From Staphylococcus sp. MI 10-1553 (GTDB lineage: Bacteria; Bacillota; Bacilli; Staphylococcales; Staphylococcaceae): a stretch of 64,000 nt of DNA. Under the pieces are notes generated by a model. The model worked only from the letters and a program-made list of their open reading frames with translations, searched no databases and was not told the DNA's origin. Numbering within the stretch: position 1 is the stretch's first letter; the number at the start of each line of letters is the position of its first letter. The translations under genes were made by a program, and so were the position numbers. The stretch spans positions 62,001-126,000 of the forward strand of contig NZ_CP048279.1 in the NCBI RefSeq assembly GCF_010365305.1, in the 5' to 3' direction. Shown here piece after piece: positions 28,165 through 39,363 of the stretch.

Positions 28165-29388
28165 ATGGGAGCATTGACGCGTTTGAAGCATATTAAAACG
28201 AAAGAATATAAAGTTTTATATCAACGGATTTTCTTCACATTGATGATGATTGTTATCTATATCATTGGGAGTCATATCACCTTGCCAGGAATCAAAGTAC
28301 GGACGCGTGTGCCCCACAGTTTTTTAGATATTGCGTTGTCGAATGTAGGGGGCGATATAGGCACAATCAATCTTTTTTCTCTCGGACTTGGACCATGGCT
28401 CACAACAATGATGATTATGGCGCTGTTGACTTACCGCAATATCGAAAAAGAAAAGTTGGAAACACAGTTAGAACGTCATTTTAAAGAACGTTTTTTCACG
28501 CTATTATTAGCCATCATTCAAGGATATTTTGTGCTCAGTCCGAATCAAAGCAAGTTCCAGGGCGTGCATATAGGTTTCCTATTACTCATCATAGTGACGG
28601 GGGCGATGGTACTCGTGTGGCTTGCGGATCAAAATACCGTTTATGGTATTGCTGGTCCGACGCCGATTGTACTGGTTGGTATGATCAAATCCATTTTTCA
28701 ACATCAACAGCTTCAACATATCGGTGTGGTTACAGTCGCCATCGGTATTGCTTTGATGTTGATTGTATTGGTGTTGTTAGTTTGGATAGAACGTATTGAG
28801 TACCGCATCAATTATCAAGATGTGATGAATGTGACGACATCTCAAAAGGATACGTACATTTCGTGGAAGCTCAACCCTGCTGGGAGCATCGCGATGATGT
28901 GTAGTTTTTCATTGTTTTTCATCGTCGGGATGTTGGCGCATGTAATAGGACGCTGGTTAACAGGAGACGCGAGCTATCAACCGGTATTTTTAGAATTGAA
29001 CCATTCAGTTGGTGTATTGATGTTTCTCGTGATGCTCATTATGTTGAATTTTATGTTGTCTAAAGTGCTATTAAATCCGAAACGGAAGGCAAAAGAATTT
29101 CAAAAAAGTGGTCATTACATTGATGGTATTTATCCTGGGAAGGCGACGAGAGTGTATTTAAACAGGAAGTCTAACCAGATGAGTGCGATAGGTGCTGCTG
29201 TGCTCGGTTTGATTATGAGTTTGCCGCTACAGACTGCTATCGTGGTAAACGATATGACGCAAGAGTTATCTGTATTGATACAATTTGTCATTTTGATTTA
29301 CATGACCATCAATATCACTGAAACAGTACGCACTTATTTATATTTTGATCAATATCAGTCATTTTTAGACTCATACAGTAAGGAGTAA
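28165..29388 (+). CDS. secY2: Accessory Sec channel protein SecY2
   Basis: Membrane channel of 407 residues with about ten helices, the pore for export of the serine-rich adhesin. It shows the SecY-like start IIGSHITLPGIKV and the pattern of a shortened, adhesin-specific SecY. AGAGGCG precedes ATG 28165. It is the first gene of the tight secY2-asp1-asp2-asp3-secA2-gtfA-gtfB run. Confidence 0.92.
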   Translation: MGALTRLKHIKTKEYKVLYQRIFFTLMMIVIYIIGSHITLPGIKVRTRVPHSFLDIALSNVGGDIGTINLFSLGLGPWLTTMMIMALLTYRNIEKEKLETQLERHFKERFFTLLLAIIQGYFVLSPNQSKFQGVHIGFLLLIIVTGAMVLVWLADQNTVYGIAGPTPIVLVGMIKSIFQHQQLQHIGVVTVAIGIALMLIVLVLLVWIERIEYRINYQDVMNVTTSQKDTYISWKLNPAGSIAMMCSFSLFFIVGMLAHVIGRWLTGDASYQPVFLELNHSVGVLMFLVMLIMLNFMLSKVLLNPKRKAKEFQKSGHYIDGIYPGKATRVYLNRKSNQMSAIGAAVLGLIMSLPLQTAIVVNDMTQELSVLIQFVILIYMTINITETVRTYLYFDQYQSFLDSYSKE

Positions 29389-29391
29389 GCT

Positions 29392-30957
29392 ATGAAATAT
29401 TTTGTTCCAGCATGGTATGACGATGACAATAGGTGGTGTCAGTTAACACAACCGTTTTATGTGCATAGTAGAAAGATACAATTTGATGATGCGATTAGTT
29501 TAATGTCGATGCATGCGCAAAATGATGTGGAATTTAAATTGTTGCATTTGAATTATCAACCGCACTTGAGACTATTTTTGCATAAGTATGATTTGTACGA
29601 AACGGCTATTTGGTCATTGTTTGATGAGATTCAAGGCTTTGATGATGCCCCGTCACGTTCGTTTCAATTTGATGATTTGGAATGGCCAGATGATGCAGAA
29701 TTTGTATTTTCGCCTTATTTGATTCAAGTGATGACGGAAAATGGCATATCCAAAGTGTATTTTAATCAGGATGGCTATTTGATTTGGCTCGATGATTTTG
29801 AGCAGCATCAACAGCAGCGACGGTACATTTTTGATGAGCGCGGCTATTTGAGTGCGATTCGTTATTATGAAAATGGTGAAGTGTTTAGGCAAGATTATTT
29901 AACCGCAACGGGTGAAGTGATCCTCCGAGAAAACTGGGTGACGCTTCAAGTGGAAGTGATGGCACCGTTTCAAAGTGAGTTTGATGCACCAGTGTATGAT
30001 TCGATGGGTGTACTCATTCAAGAACGTTTTGCGCGTTATTGTGCACGTCATTTAAATGAAGCGGACCAATTGATTGTGAGTGCACATTCTCAACATCAGG
30101 CATTGTTTCGGGATATTGCAACGCGGGTGACAGTGAGCTATTCAATTTTTACGAAACGCAATCAGACTTTGGATGAGGCATTCATTCAATCGATAGGACA
30201 CAGTTTGAAATGGTTGGTCGATACGTCAGAAAATGAAGCACGGTTAAAGACTTTATTGGCAAATCACACCCACCCACCTGAAATATTAAGAATGACACCG
30301 TTTGATACACAACAGCTGACGAATTTAAGCAGTCAATTGCATGAAACCTATATTGGCATTTGGATAGAGGGGATGCGTAATGCGGATTTACAACAAGTGC
30401 TACAGCAGCTCATCACTTATGTTCAGCGAGAGCCTTCTTATCGACTCGTATTATTGACGCAAAAAGATGCAGCTCATGTAGAAGGTTGGATGAGACAGTT
30501 CACGGACGAAATGAATGCGCAACATAACGAAAAAGTTGTCAAAGATAAAGCGAAAGCGGAGTTGATTGAAGCGAAAGAACCGACACCGATTGAGGAAGTG
30601 ATTCAAATCCAATCGGTGCCATATGAAGAAGATGTGCGCCAAGCTTTAACACGTTTGCGTATCGTCATTGACTTGAGTGACGAACCCGATTTATATGTCC
30701 AAATTGCGAGTATCAGTGTGCGCATTCCTCAAATTCATATGTTTCAAAGCCATTATGTGACAGATTTTAAAAATGGCATCATTATTGATCATTATGACGC
30801 GCTTCATTCAGCGTTAGATTACTTTTTAAAGACGTTAAAACATTGGAATGCTGCTTACACATTTAATACAAACATGATTGAAACGGTGCGTTCTGAGCGT
30901 ATTATTGAACAGCTAGACCATTTTTTAGAAGGTGATAACGATGGGGCAACAGTTTAA
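29392..30957 (+). CDS. asp1: Accessory secretory protein Asp1
   Basis: Protein of 521 residues (MKYFVPAWYDDDNRWCQ is the typical Asp1 start). Asp1 has a glycosyltransferase-like fold without known activity and forms a complex with Asp2 and Asp3 that passes the adhesin to SecA2. It begins 3 bases after secY2 and overlaps asp2 by 17 bases, showing translational coupling. Confidence 0.9.
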   Translation: MKYFVPAWYDDDNRWCQLTQPFYVHSRKIQFDDAISLMSMHAQNDVEFKLLHLNYQPHLRLFLHKYDLYETAIWSLFDEIQGFDDAPSRSFQFDDLEWPDDAEFVFSPYLIQVMTENGISKVYFNQDGYLIWLDDFEQHQQQRRYIFDERGYLSAIRYYENGEVFRQDYLTATGEVILRENWVTLQVEVMAPFQSEFDAPVYDSMGVLIQERFARYCARHLNEADQLIVSAHSQHQALFRDIATRVTVSYSIFTKRNQTLDEAFIQSIGHSLKWLVDTSENEARLKTLLANHTHPPEILRMTPFDTQQLTNLSSQLHETYIGIWIEGMRNADLQQVLQQLITYVQREPSYRLVLLTQKDAAHVEGWMRQFTDEMNAQHNEKVVKDKAKAELIEAKEPTPIEEVIQIQSVPYEEDVRQALTRLRIVIDLSDEPDLYVQIASISVRIPQIHMFQSHYVTDFKNGIIIDHYDALHSALDYFLKTLKHWNAAYTFNTNMIETVRSERIIEQLDHFLEGDNDGATV

Positions 30958-32503
30958 TGTGCTACAAATGGGTGGTCGTGATTTAAAATATTTATTCGAC
31001 TCAAATCCAGCAGTGACGTGGAATTATTTTGATACACAGCTGTTCTACTATGACAATACGTCTATTGAAAAGATGACAGCAGTCATTGAAGAGCAAGGTG
31101 TATTCGATCTCGTGTTCGTACAAACGCCATTAGCTGAACCTATGGAGGCACTGTTAACGCTTGTGAGTACACCTTACAATACAGTCGTGGATCATCATGA
31201 TTGGCAAACAGGCTACGCGGCGTTAGAAATCGTGGAAAAGTATCGTATTCGACCGATTGATTACACCGATGAAGCCGAATTACACGATAAATTAATCGCC
31301 TTGTCATTTCCCGGGCAATATGGTGACAAAATCAGTCCAGCACATACGCATATTCATACGTCTGATGCGATTCATGTCACTTACTATGGTCATAAAGCTG
31401 TGCGTTTTGTAGGTGATTTTGGTGATACATTTTGTCCGGTGCTCAGTTGGCGTCAAAATTTAATTTACGACAAAGATAAAGTGATTGAAGTATGGCCGGA
31501 ATTTCATACAGAAGGTGATGTTGAACTCGAATATGTCGTACGTTTGATGTCGCTCAATCCTGAAGAAGGCGTGTTAGAAACGTTTGTCTTATCGGAAGAC
31601 GCATTGGCAGAACCGCTTCGCTTATCACGACGCCCTTATACGGCATATATCACGATTGCGGTAAGGGCACGTTACAGCGGGGTCGTGCATATCGGTGCGG
31701 TACATAAACGTTTGTCTCGTATTGAGTTTGGACAATTGTTGTTAGGTGGCGAACGATTTGTCGATGACCGACGAGAAGAATTTTTCTACTATTTTAACCC
31801 AGGTGATTTCAAGCCACCATTAAATGTTTATTTTAGTGGTTATCGCGAGGCTGAAGGGTTTGAAGCGTATTATTTAATGCAACAACTCGGCGCACCATTT
31901 TTACTCATCAGCGACCCACGCATTCAAGGCGGCGCGTTCTATTTGGGGTCGACTACGTATGAAAATGGTATTAAACAAGTCATTCAGCAAACGCTGGCCA
32001 CGCTTGGATTCCATCATGACGCATGTATCTTTTCCGGATTGTCTATGGGCTCATTCGGCGCGTTATATTACGGTGCGCAATTACATCCGAAAGCCATCAA
32101 TGTCGGCAAACCGCTCGTGAATATCGGAACTATAGCACAAAATATGAAATTGCTCCGTCCACAAGATTTTGACACATCACTCGATATCGTGTTGGCACAT
32201 CAGTATGAAGCGGTTGACCCTGATGCACGTATTGCTCGGTTGAATGAAAAATTTTGGGACGTGTTGACAAACAGTGATTTGCAGGATACTTCTATCCCGC
32301 TGACGTATATGGTGCATGATGATTATGATCCAACTGCATTTCGTGATTTACTGCCGGTTCTCAGCCGACAACATGTCCATGTCATGAATAAAGCGATACC
32401 GGGGCGCCATAATGATGATACGGCGACGGTTGTGAGTTGGTTTATGAACTTTTATCACATTTTATTGAAAGATCATTTTGGGAGAGATGTTCATGCAAAC
32501 TAA
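30941..32503 (+). CDS. asp2: Accessory secretory protein Asp2 (glycan O-acetyltransferase)
   Basis: Protein of 520 residues with a C-terminal alpha/beta-hydrolase-like domain. The nucleophile motif is GLSMGSFGA (near base 32040), and a late His in PGRHNDD fits the triad. Known Asp2 proteins acetylate GlcNAc on the adhesin and are needed for export. ATG 30941 has AGAAGG upstream and is preferred to GTG 30932. The gene overlaps asp1 and asp3. Confidence 0.9.
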   Translation: MGQQFNVLQMGGRDLKYLFDSNPAVTWNYFDTQLFYYDNTSIEKMTAVIEEQGVFDLVFVQTPLAEPMEALLTLVSTPYNTVVDHHDWQTGYAALEIVEKYRIRPIDYTDEAELHDKLIALSFPGQYGDKISPAHTHIHTSDAIHVTYYGHKAVRFVGDFGDTFCPVLSWRQNLIYDKDKVIEVWPEFHTEGDVELEYVVRLMSLNPEEGVLETFVLSEDALAEPLRLSRRPYTAYITIAVRARYSGVVHIGAVHKRLSRIEFGQLLLGGERFVDDRREEFFYYFNPGDFKPPLNVYFSGYREAEGFEAYYLMQQLGAPFLLISDPRIQGGAFYLGSTTYENGIKQVIQQTLATLGFHHDACIFSGLSMGSFGALYYGAQLHPKAINVGKPLVNIGTIAQNMKLLRPQDFDTSLDIVLAHQYEAVDPDARIARLNEKFWDVLTNSDLQDTSIPLTYMVHDDYDPTAFRDLLPVLSRQHVHVMNKAIPGRHNDDTATVVSWFMNFYHILLKDHFGRDVHAN

Positions 32504-33014
32504 ACAGACGATGACGATTTTTTGGCGCAATACGAATGGAGAAACGTATCAGCATGGCTCGACAATTCGCTTTCAACCGAATGGTACATATTTTGAAAAT
32601 CAGCTGATGCCGTCAGGATTACCCATTCATTTATGGACAATGACGACGCAATTTGATAAAGAGGGACGTACGCCAAGTTTGCCTATTTTAAAGAGAGGAC
32701 ATCGCTATCGTCTGACATTTGAAGTGGCGGTAAATCCAGTTGGAAGTGTATATTTCGTGCTTACCTTTTATAGAAAAAACGATACTGAAATTAAGCAATT
32801 GATGATAAATGAAACGAATAAAGACTTCGAATTCCCGAAAGCGGCATATCGTTATGACATTCGATTGATGAATGCAGCGTGTCATCAGTTGCTGTTTCGA
32901 CGTATTGTTATTGCAGAGTTAGCGCAAGAGGATGATGTTAAGTCGACACCTTCACTTTATGAGGCGCAAGTGAACGACATCATTCGACGGACACGTGCAC
33001 AGGAAACGTTGTAG
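32493..33014 (+). CDS. asp3: Accessory secretory protein Asp3
   Basis: Protein of 173 residues with a beta-rich, carbohydrate-binding-like middle (GHRYRLTFEVAVNPVGSVYF), the smallest member of the Asp complex. ATG 32493 has GGGAGAG 6 bases upstream; earlier in-frame starts at 32478 and 32487 are less well placed. It overlaps asp2 by 11 bases and is followed by secA2 after 24 bases. Confidence 0.85.
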   Translation: MQTKQTMTIFWRNTNGETYQHGSTIRFQPNGTYFENQLMPSGLPIHLWTMTTQFDKEGRTPSLPILKRGHRYRLTFEVAVNPVGSVYFVLTFYRKNDTEIKQLMINETNKDFEFPKAAYRYDIRLMNAACHQLLFRRIVIAELAQEDDVKSTPSLYEAQVNDIIRRTRAQETL

Positions 33015-33038
33015 TCGTTTTTGGAAAGGAGGTCGCCC

Positions 33039-35429
33039 ATGGGATTCAATCTTAATGGAACAATCAATCGTATGCGGCTGAAGCAACTGACAAAAATGTT
33101 GAAAAAAGTGAACCGATATTGTGAAATGATGGTCCAATATTCAGATGCAGAACTTCAACAAAAGACGGCAATGTTTAAACAGCAATTGCGTAACGGTGAA
33201 GTAACATTGACGGACTTGTTACCTGAAGCGTATGCAGTGGTGAGAGAAGCGTCACGGCGTGTTTTAGGGATGTACCATAAAGATGTGCAAGTGCTCGGTG
33301 CGATTGTCATGCACCAAGGCAATATTGCTGAAATGCAGACTGGTGAAGGGAAAACGCTCACCGCAACGATGCCGTTATATTTAAATGCGTTAACGGGGAA
33401 AGCGGTATTTTTAATTACGACCAATGATTACTTAGCAGCGCGAGATTATTTAGAAATGAAGCCATTGTACAATTGGTTAGGTTTATCGGTCTCGCTCGGT
33501 TTTGTAGAAAATGCAGAGAATCCGGTGAATAATGCGGAAAAACAGCAGTTGTATCAACATGACATCATTTATACGACAAATGGGCATTTAGGCTTTGATT
33601 ATTTAATCGATAACTTAGCGGACACGTTAGAAAGTAAGTTTTTGCCAGAATTACATTATGCGATGATTGATGAAGTGGATTCGATTATTTTAGATACAGC
33701 ACAAACACCCCTCGTCATTTCTGGTGCGCCACGTGTCCAATCCAACTTGTTCGCAACCGCCAAAGCATTTGTCGCCACGCTTCAAGAAGGTGAAGACTTT
33801 AAAATGAAAAAGACTAAGCGGGAAATTTGGCTAACAGAACAAGGGATTGAGAAAGCGAATGCGTATTTTAACGTTCCGAACATTTATGACAAGGTGTATG
33901 TGGATCTGGTACGTACAATCAATTTATCTTTACGTGCGACTTATGTCTTGGATGTGAATTTAGATTATATTGTGTTAGACGGTGAAATCATGTTGATTGA
34001 CCGCATTACAGGGCGTATGTTGCCAGGTACGAAAATGCAAGCGGGACTGAATCAAGCATTAGAAGCGAAAGAAAACTTGGATATTTCCAACGATATGAGT
34101 GTGATGGCGACGATTACGTTCCAAAATTTATTTATGCAATTTGACCGTTTTTCCGGTATGACTGCAACAGGAAAATTAGCTGAAAAGGAATTTTTTGAGC
34201 TTTATTCGAAAGTTGTGATTCAAATTCCAACCGCGCATTCGGTCATTCGCGAAGACTTTCCAGATCGTGTGTTTGTGAATATTCACGATAAAAATGATGC
34301 AATTTTGGCAGAAGTGAAGGCGTTACATGCACAACAGCGTCCCGTATTGTTGATTACAAGAACAGCTGAAGCGGCAGAATATTTCTCGGATGTGCTGTTT
34401 AATTTGCACATTCCTAACAACTTGCTCATTGCACAAAATGTTGCCAAAGAATCGCAAATGATTGCAGAAGCGGGTCAGTTGAGTGCAGTGACCGTGGCGA
34501 CGAGTATGGCTGGCAGAGGAACAGACATTAAACTTTCTCCCGAAGTACATGCGCTGGGCGGTTTAACTGTATTGGTGCATGAACATATGGAAAATAGTCG
34601 TATTGATAAACAGTTGAGAGGACGTGCAGGGCGACAAGGTGATCCGGGTCGGTCCCAAATTTTTATTTCGCTCGACGATTATTTAGTCGAACGATGGAGT
34701 GATGCGTCATTAACTCAAAATGACAGATTCATGTCAGAGAATCATGCATATTTATCTGAAAGTGTGCTATTTCGCAATAAAGTGAAGCGTATTGTCACAA
34801 AAGCGCAACGTGTCGCTGAAGAACAAGGGATGAAGTTAAGAGCATCGGCCAATGAGTTTGAAAAAAGTATGAGCCTACAACGTCAACTCATTTATCGCGA
34901 GCGAAATCGAATATTAGAAAGTGAGCAGTTAGCGTTGCTTAATTTTGAACAATTGGCACGAGACGTTTTTCATCATCATTTTAAGACAGCGGGCACAGTG
35001 ACGGCATCGGATATTGCGCAATATATTTATCAAAATGTGAGTTTTAGTGCTGTTGATATTGAAATTAATCGCACAACAGGCAACGTGGATGCAATGGTGG
35101 CTTTGTTAATGGGACAGTTTAAGCAACAATTTGAGAAAAACAAACAGAAGATTAACAATGACGCCTTGTTTCAGCAATTTTTGCGTAAAACGGTGCTTAA
35201 AGCGATTGATACGGCGTGGATTGAACAAGTGGACTACTTACAACAATTAAAGGCAAACGTCAATCAACGCCAAAAAGGCCAACGTAACGCGATGTTTGAA
35301 TACCATAAAGTAGCGCTAGAGTCATTCAATCGGATGGTGTGGGAGATAAAGCATCGCATCATTAGAAATATTTGTTTGAGTATGATGGACCAACAACAAA
35401 ATGGCAATGTAACGATTCATTTTCCTTAA
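33039..35429 (+). CDS. secA2: Accessory Sec motor ATPase SecA2
   Basis: Protein of 796 residues powering export through SecY2. Motifs are Walker [16 protein letters not shown]-type [24 protein letters not shown] and [13 protein letters not shown]. It is shorter than housekeeping SecA and lacks the C-terminal zinc-binding tail, as expected. AAAGGAGG stands 7 bases before ATG 33039; the frame upstream to 33021 includes this site and is not used. Confidence 0.94.
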   Translation: MGFNLNGTINRMRLKQLTKMLKKVNRYCEMMVQYSDAELQQKTAMFKQQLRNGEVTLTDLLPEAYAVVREASRRVLGMYHKDVQVLGAIVMHQGNIAEMQTGEGKTLTATMPLYLNALTGKAVFLITTNDYLAARDYLEMKPLYNWLGLSVSLGFVENAENPVNNAEKQQLYQHDIIYTTNGHLGFDYLIDNLADTLESKFLPELHYAMIDEVDSIILDTAQTPLVISGAPRVQSNLFATAKAFVATLQEGEDFKMKKTKREIWLTEQGIEKANAYFNVPNIYDKVYVDLVRTINLSLRATYVLDVNLDYIVLDGEIMLIDRITGRMLPGTKMQAGLNQALEAKENLDISNDMSVMATITFQNLFMQFDRFSGMTATGKLAEKEFFELYSKVVIQIPTAHSVIREDFPDRVFVNIHDKNDAILAEVKALHAQQRPVLLITRTAEAAEYFSDVLFNLHIPNNLLIAQNVAKESQMIAEAGQLSAVTVATSMAGRGTDIKLSPEVHALGGLTVLVHEHMENSRIDKQLRGRAGRQGDPGRSQIFISLDDYLVERWSDASLTQNDRFMSENHAYLSESVLFRNKVKRIVTKAQRVAEEQGMKLRASANEFEKSMSLQRQLIYRERNRILESEQLALLNFEQLARDVFHHHFKTAGTVTASDIAQYIYQNVSFSAVDIEINRTTGNVDAMVALLMGQFKQQFEKNKQKINNDALFQQFLRKTVLKAIDTAWIEQVDYLQQLKANVNQRQKGQRNAMFEYHKVALESFNRMVWEIKHRIIRNICLSMMDQQQNGNVTIHFP

Positions 35430-35443
35430 TGAGGAGGTGCGGT

Positions 35444-36952
35444 ATGACGATTTATAATATTAATTTTGGCATCGGTTGGGCGAGTAGTGGTGTCGAATAT
35501 GCACAAAGTTATCGGGCACAATTGCTACGTCAATGCAATGAGGAGGCGAAGTTTATATTTTTGGACTTTATTGCTTCCGAAAATATCCAAACATTAACTG
35601 CCAATTTAGGATTTAAAGACGAGGAAATCATTTGGCTTTATCAATATTTCACGGACATTCATATTGCACCAACGACTTACACGCTTCAAGAATTACAACG
35701 TGAACTTGGCCAGCCGATAACGTACATAGAAGATATGGGTAAAATACAGCGGCTCTATTTTCAGCATCCATCGCAAACATTTGTCACTTGTTATTTAAAA
35801 AATGAAGATGAACCCTATGTCGATCGTGCTGAATTTGTCGTCAATGGAATGCTCATACGTAAAGATTTTTTCAGTTATGTGCGGACATTTTCAGAGTATT
35901 ACGCCCCGAGTGAACAACGCGCTAAATTGTATATGCGTCAATTTTACAATGAAGACGGCACGGTTGCGTATCAAGAAATCATTGATGGGGATATGCACAT
36001 GTACCGTTTTCAGGACGCTATTTTATACAGTAAAGAGGAACTTGTGGCGTATTTCATGCAAAAATTAAATTTAACATCAGATGATATCGTTTTGTTAGAT
36101 CGAGCGTCACATATCGGTCAAGCTGTTTTACAAAATAAACAAGCGAGTCGTATCGGTGTAGTGATTCATGCAGAACATTTCAGTGAAAATACGACAGATG
36201 GGACACATATTTTATGGAACAATTATTATGAATATCAGTTCAAAAATGCGCGGTTTATCGATTTTTATATTGTCGCAACAGAATTGCAAAATACCATTTT
36301 AACAGCACAGTTTCGTCAATATACGGCTAACAATCCACGTATTTACACGATTCCGGTCGGGAGTTTAAAACAATTAACTTATCCTGCACAAGCGCGGACA
36401 CCTTATGCGATCATCACTGCTTCAAGGTTAGCGTCAGAAAAGCATGTTGATTGGATTGCATTGGCAGCTATTAAAGCGAAACAGCATGTATCAGAACTCC
36501 AGTTGGATATATACGGCCATGGTCCTGAACGCGAACGTATTGAAAAAGTGATTCAACAATATAACGCAGAAAGTTATATTCGCCTTAAAGGCCATGTTGA
36601 TTTAACACATATTTATGCGCAATATGAATTGTTTGTATCCGCCTCGCAAAGTGAAGGTTTCGGTTTAACATTGATGGAGGCAGTTGGTTCGGGGCTCGGT
36701 ATGATAGGGTTTAATGTCAATTATGGCAATCCAACTTTTATTAAAGAAGGGCAAAACGGTTATTTACTAGAGATGCTAGTGCCGAATGAAACGATTGATG
36801 CAACGACGGATCGTATGGCGGCCAAAATTGTGCAATATTTTCAGCACGGACCTGCAGACCCACACGCGACCTCCTATGCGATAGCGAAACAGTTTGAAAC
36901 GACAGAAATTGTGAAACAATGGCAAAACGTATTGGAAGAGGTGCGTACATGA
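35444..36952 (+). CDS. gtfA: Adhesin O-GlcNAc transferase catalytic subunit GtfA
   Basis: Glycosyltransferase of 502 residues that adds the first GlcNAc to serine/threonine of the adhesin in the cytoplasm. The N-terminus carries GIGWASSGVEYAQSYR and the C-terminal GT-B half SASQSEGFGLTLMEAVGSGLG (donor-site E-x7-E type). GAGGAGGTG precedes ATG 35444; the longer frame starting inside secA2 is rejected. Its stop overlaps the gtfB start (ATGA). Confidence 0.92.
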   Translation: MTIYNINFGIGWASSGVEYAQSYRAQLLRQCNEEAKFIFLDFIASENIQTLTANLGFKDEEIIWLYQYFTDIHIAPTTYTLQELQRELGQPITYIEDMGKIQRLYFQHPSQTFVTCYLKNEDEPYVDRAEFVVNGMLIRKDFFSYVRTFSEYYAPSEQRAKLYMRQFYNEDGTVAYQEIIDGDMHMYRFQDAILYSKEELVAYFMQKLNLTSDDIVLLDRASHIGQAVLQNKQASRIGVVIHAEHFSENTTDGTHILWNNYYEYQFKNARFIDFYIVATELQNTILTAQFRQYTANNPRIYTIPVGSLKQLTYPAQARTPYAIITASRLASEKHVDWIALAAIKAKQHVSELQLDIYGHGPERERIEKVIQQYNAESYIRLKGHVDLTHIYAQYELFVSASQSEGFGLTLMEAVGSGLGMIGFNVNYGNPTFIKEGQNGYLLEMLVPNETIDATTDRMAAKIVQYFQHGPADPHATSYAIAKQFETTEIVKQWQNVLEEVRT

Positions 36953-38289
36953 TTAACTTATTTGAACATTATCATCAACCGACACAATTATTACATCAAA
37001 CACTCATCCAAGCAGGCTTTCAAAACTTCACAATCTGTTTAGAAGATGACGGCTTTTTACCCCAAAATGTCACATCGCCTTACCAATTTTTTGCGGCGAA
37101 TCAATTATATGACAACGACCAACCGTTATTTTTTAATGAAGTCGACATTCCACCGTATTGGGAAATTGTCGGTGATCATCATGGTGCAAAAATTAAAGAT
37201 ATGGGGCAAACACGTGGTGAAATTGTTTATCGTCCGCATGATAAAACGAGGATTGTGAGTCATGTACGTTGGCTAGATCAGCATGGGCGTTTGCGTTCGA
37301 TTGACCATTATACACAGTATGGCTTTAAATTTGCTGAAACGATTTATGACTTAGATGGGACAGCTATTTTCAAAAAATATTTAACAAGTGATAGGAAAGA
37401 AGTCATTTATGAAAATGATGTCACAGGCGATTATGTATTAAACTGGCAAGGTCAAACATATTTTTTTGATTCCAAAGTTGCCTTTATCACTTTTTATTTA
37501 CAACAGGTGCAAGTTGATTTGAGCGACATTGTCATTAATTCATTATCAACACCTTTTTTAGTGTTATATCATATGAATTGGACTGGTCGTGGGGGACTGT
37601 TTTGGCAAGAAGAGAGTCAAGGTCAAGTCCCAGGAAATATGTTAGCCCTGTTAGATCGTGAACAAAGCCGTCGATTCTCTGTGATGATTCCGGATAAACA
37701 AGAATATGAAAACATTGTCGCACAACTACCTCCAGAACAAGCCGTCAATGTTCATGGAGCGGGCTACTTGTATCATTTCGATAAAACGAATCAACAGTCG
37801 AAGCATATCTTAACATTGACGAACTCAGATGAGATGCCGCATCTAGAAGAACTTGTCACTGCAAATCCCGCATGGCATTTTCATATTGCGGCACGGACCG
37901 AAATGTCGTCGAAGTTAATGGCTTTTGATCAATATCCTAACGTGAAGTTGTATCCGACAGCAAAGAAAGACACGTTTTCCCAATTGTATCAGCTGTGTGA
38001 CATTTATTTAGATATTAACCGTGGAAATGAACTTGAAAATGCAATTTCGCGTGCTTTTTATCATCAACAGCTTATTTTGGCATATGACGAAACAGTACAT
38101 CATCGTCCGCTGATTGCACCGAATCACATTTTCTCGGTAGATACATATACAAAATTGAATCAACTGTTAGATGACATTGATGCTAACCCTCATGCATTTG
38201 AACAAAGAATAGAACAGCAACTTCAACATGCACATCACATCGAACGAGATCATTTTGTTCAGTTAGTCACAAAGGTATTTCAAAAATAA
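36949..38289 (+). CDS. gtfB: GtfB, chaperone/substrate-binding subunit of the GtfA-GtfB transferase
   Basis: Protein of 446 residues, a GT-B-like fold that has lost catalysis in known cases and binds the adhesin to guide GtfA. It begins MINLFEHYHQPTQ, typical for GtfB. The start ATG overlaps the gtfA stop by 4 bases with GAAGAGGTG upstream, so the two are made together. It is the last gene of the adhesin export locus, closed by the terminator at 38303. Confidence 0.9.
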   Translation: MINLFEHYHQPTQLLHQTLIQAGFQNFTICLEDDGFLPQNVTSPYQFFAANQLYDNDQPLFFNEVDIPPYWEIVGDHHGAKIKDMGQTRGEIVYRPHDKTRIVSHVRWLDQHGRLRSIDHYTQYGFKFAETIYDLDGTAIFKKYLTSDRKEVIYENDVTGDYVLNWQGQTYFFDSKVAFITFYLQQVQVDLSDIVINSLSTPFLVLYHMNWTGRGGLFWQEESQGQVPGNMLALLDREQSRRFSVMIPDKQEYENIVAQLPPEQAVNVHGAGYLYHFDKTNQQSKHILTLTNSDEMPHLEELVTANPAWHFHIAARTEMSSKLMAFDQYPNVKLYPTAKKDTFSQLYQLCDIYLDINRGNELENAISRAFYHQQLILAYDETVHHRPLIAPNHIFSVDTYTKLNQLLDDIDANPHAFEQRIEQQLQHAHHIERDHFVQLVTKVFQK

Positions 38290-38302
38290 TGATTAATAGC
38301 GC

Positions 38303-38354
38303 AAGCATCCTTTTCATTTTGGTCGCAACCAACGTGGAAGAGGATGCTTTTTTA
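38303..38354 (+). terminator. Terminator of the accessory Sec operon
   Basis: AAGCATCCT (38303-38311) pairs with AGGATGCTT (38341-38349), followed by TTTT. Confidence 0.8.
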
Positions 38355-38682
38355 TGCTTTGTACACTACATCAAACGCTTAAAATGAGGAGATTTTAGTG
38401 TTGATATACATATTGAAAGGCGCACAAAACACTATTAAATTTTTATATTTAAATAGATATTAATGAGCATTATCTACAACAATACAAACTATCCAAACGA
38501 TAAATTTCTTTCAATAAACAATAAACTAATTATTAAAAAAATTGTTTGTAATTTATAGAATAAAATAGCGTTAAGGTGTATGATGAAAAAGAAAGTTAAA
38601 AATCGTAATTAAAAGGATAATTAACTGAATAAAAACAGAACATGTTCGCAAAATGTAAATTTTTATTTAATTGGGAGGAACT
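38355..38682 (+). promoter_or_regulatory. Promoter/leader region of the capsule operon
   Basis: A gene-free AT-rich stretch between two operons. A TTGTTT box near 38541 with an AT-rich -10-like stretch near 38560 is a candidate promoter, but no defined operator was recognised. GGGAGG stands just before capA. Confidence 0.4.
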
Positions 38683-39345
38683 ATGGAAGAGACAATCGAT
38701 TTAGGTCACCTTTTGAAAATATTCAAACGTAATTTGAAATTATTGATTATTTTGCCTATTACCTTTTTGCTTTTATCAATCGTGTTAACATTTTGGGTAT
38801 TAAAGCCTCAATATGAAGCATCAACACAGATTTTAGTGAATCAAAAGGAAAATAAAGGCAATTTGAACGCTCAAGTTGTCCAAAATAACTTGCAGCTCGT
38901 TAATACATATTCAGAAATATTGAAAAGTCCTAGAATTCTCGAGGAAGTGGCGAAGGAATATCATCACAAATACAGTTACGATGAATTAATTAAGATGGTG
39001 AATGTGACAAATTCTGCTGAGTCTCAAGTAATTAATATTAGTGTGACGAGCACATCGCCAAGTGAAGCAGAAAATATCGCGAACACGATTGCGAATGTGT
39101 ATGCTGAACAAATGCCGAAAATTATGAATGTTGATAATGTTTCCATTCTATCAAAAGCAGGAGACAATGCTGAAAAAGTTTCTCCTAAAACAGTCATCAA
39201 TCTAGTCATTGGCTTGCTACTTGGCTTAGTGATCGCAATTTTGATGATTTTGATGAAAGAAATGCTAGATAAACGCATTAAGACAGAACAAGATGTAGAA
39301 GAATATCTCAAACTTCCGGTTATCGGATCTATAGAGAAATATTAG
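38683..39345 (+). CDS. capA: Capsule chain-length/kinase-activator protein CapA (Wzz)
   Basis: Membrane protein of 220 residues with two membrane helices (about 20-42 and 172-192) and a periplasm-facing coiled region, the Wzz/CapA type. It activates tyrosine kinase CapB and sets polysaccharide length. ATG 38683 with GGGAGG five bases upstream is chosen over an in-frame start at 38671 that overlaps that site. It heads a run of co-directional genes to 52138. Confidence 0.92.
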   Translation: MEETIDLGHLLKIFKRNLKLLIILPITFLLLSIVLTFWVLKPQYEASTQILVNQKENKGNLNAQVVQNNLQLVNTYSEILKSPRILEEVAKEYHHKYSYDELIKMVNVTNSAESQVINISVTSTSPSEAENIANTIANVYAEQMPKIMNVDNVSILSKAGDNAEKVSPKTVINLVIGLLLGLVIAILMILMKEMLDKRIKTEQDVEEYLKLPVIGSIEKY

Positions 39346-39363
39346 GGGGAAAGTAGGGGTATT

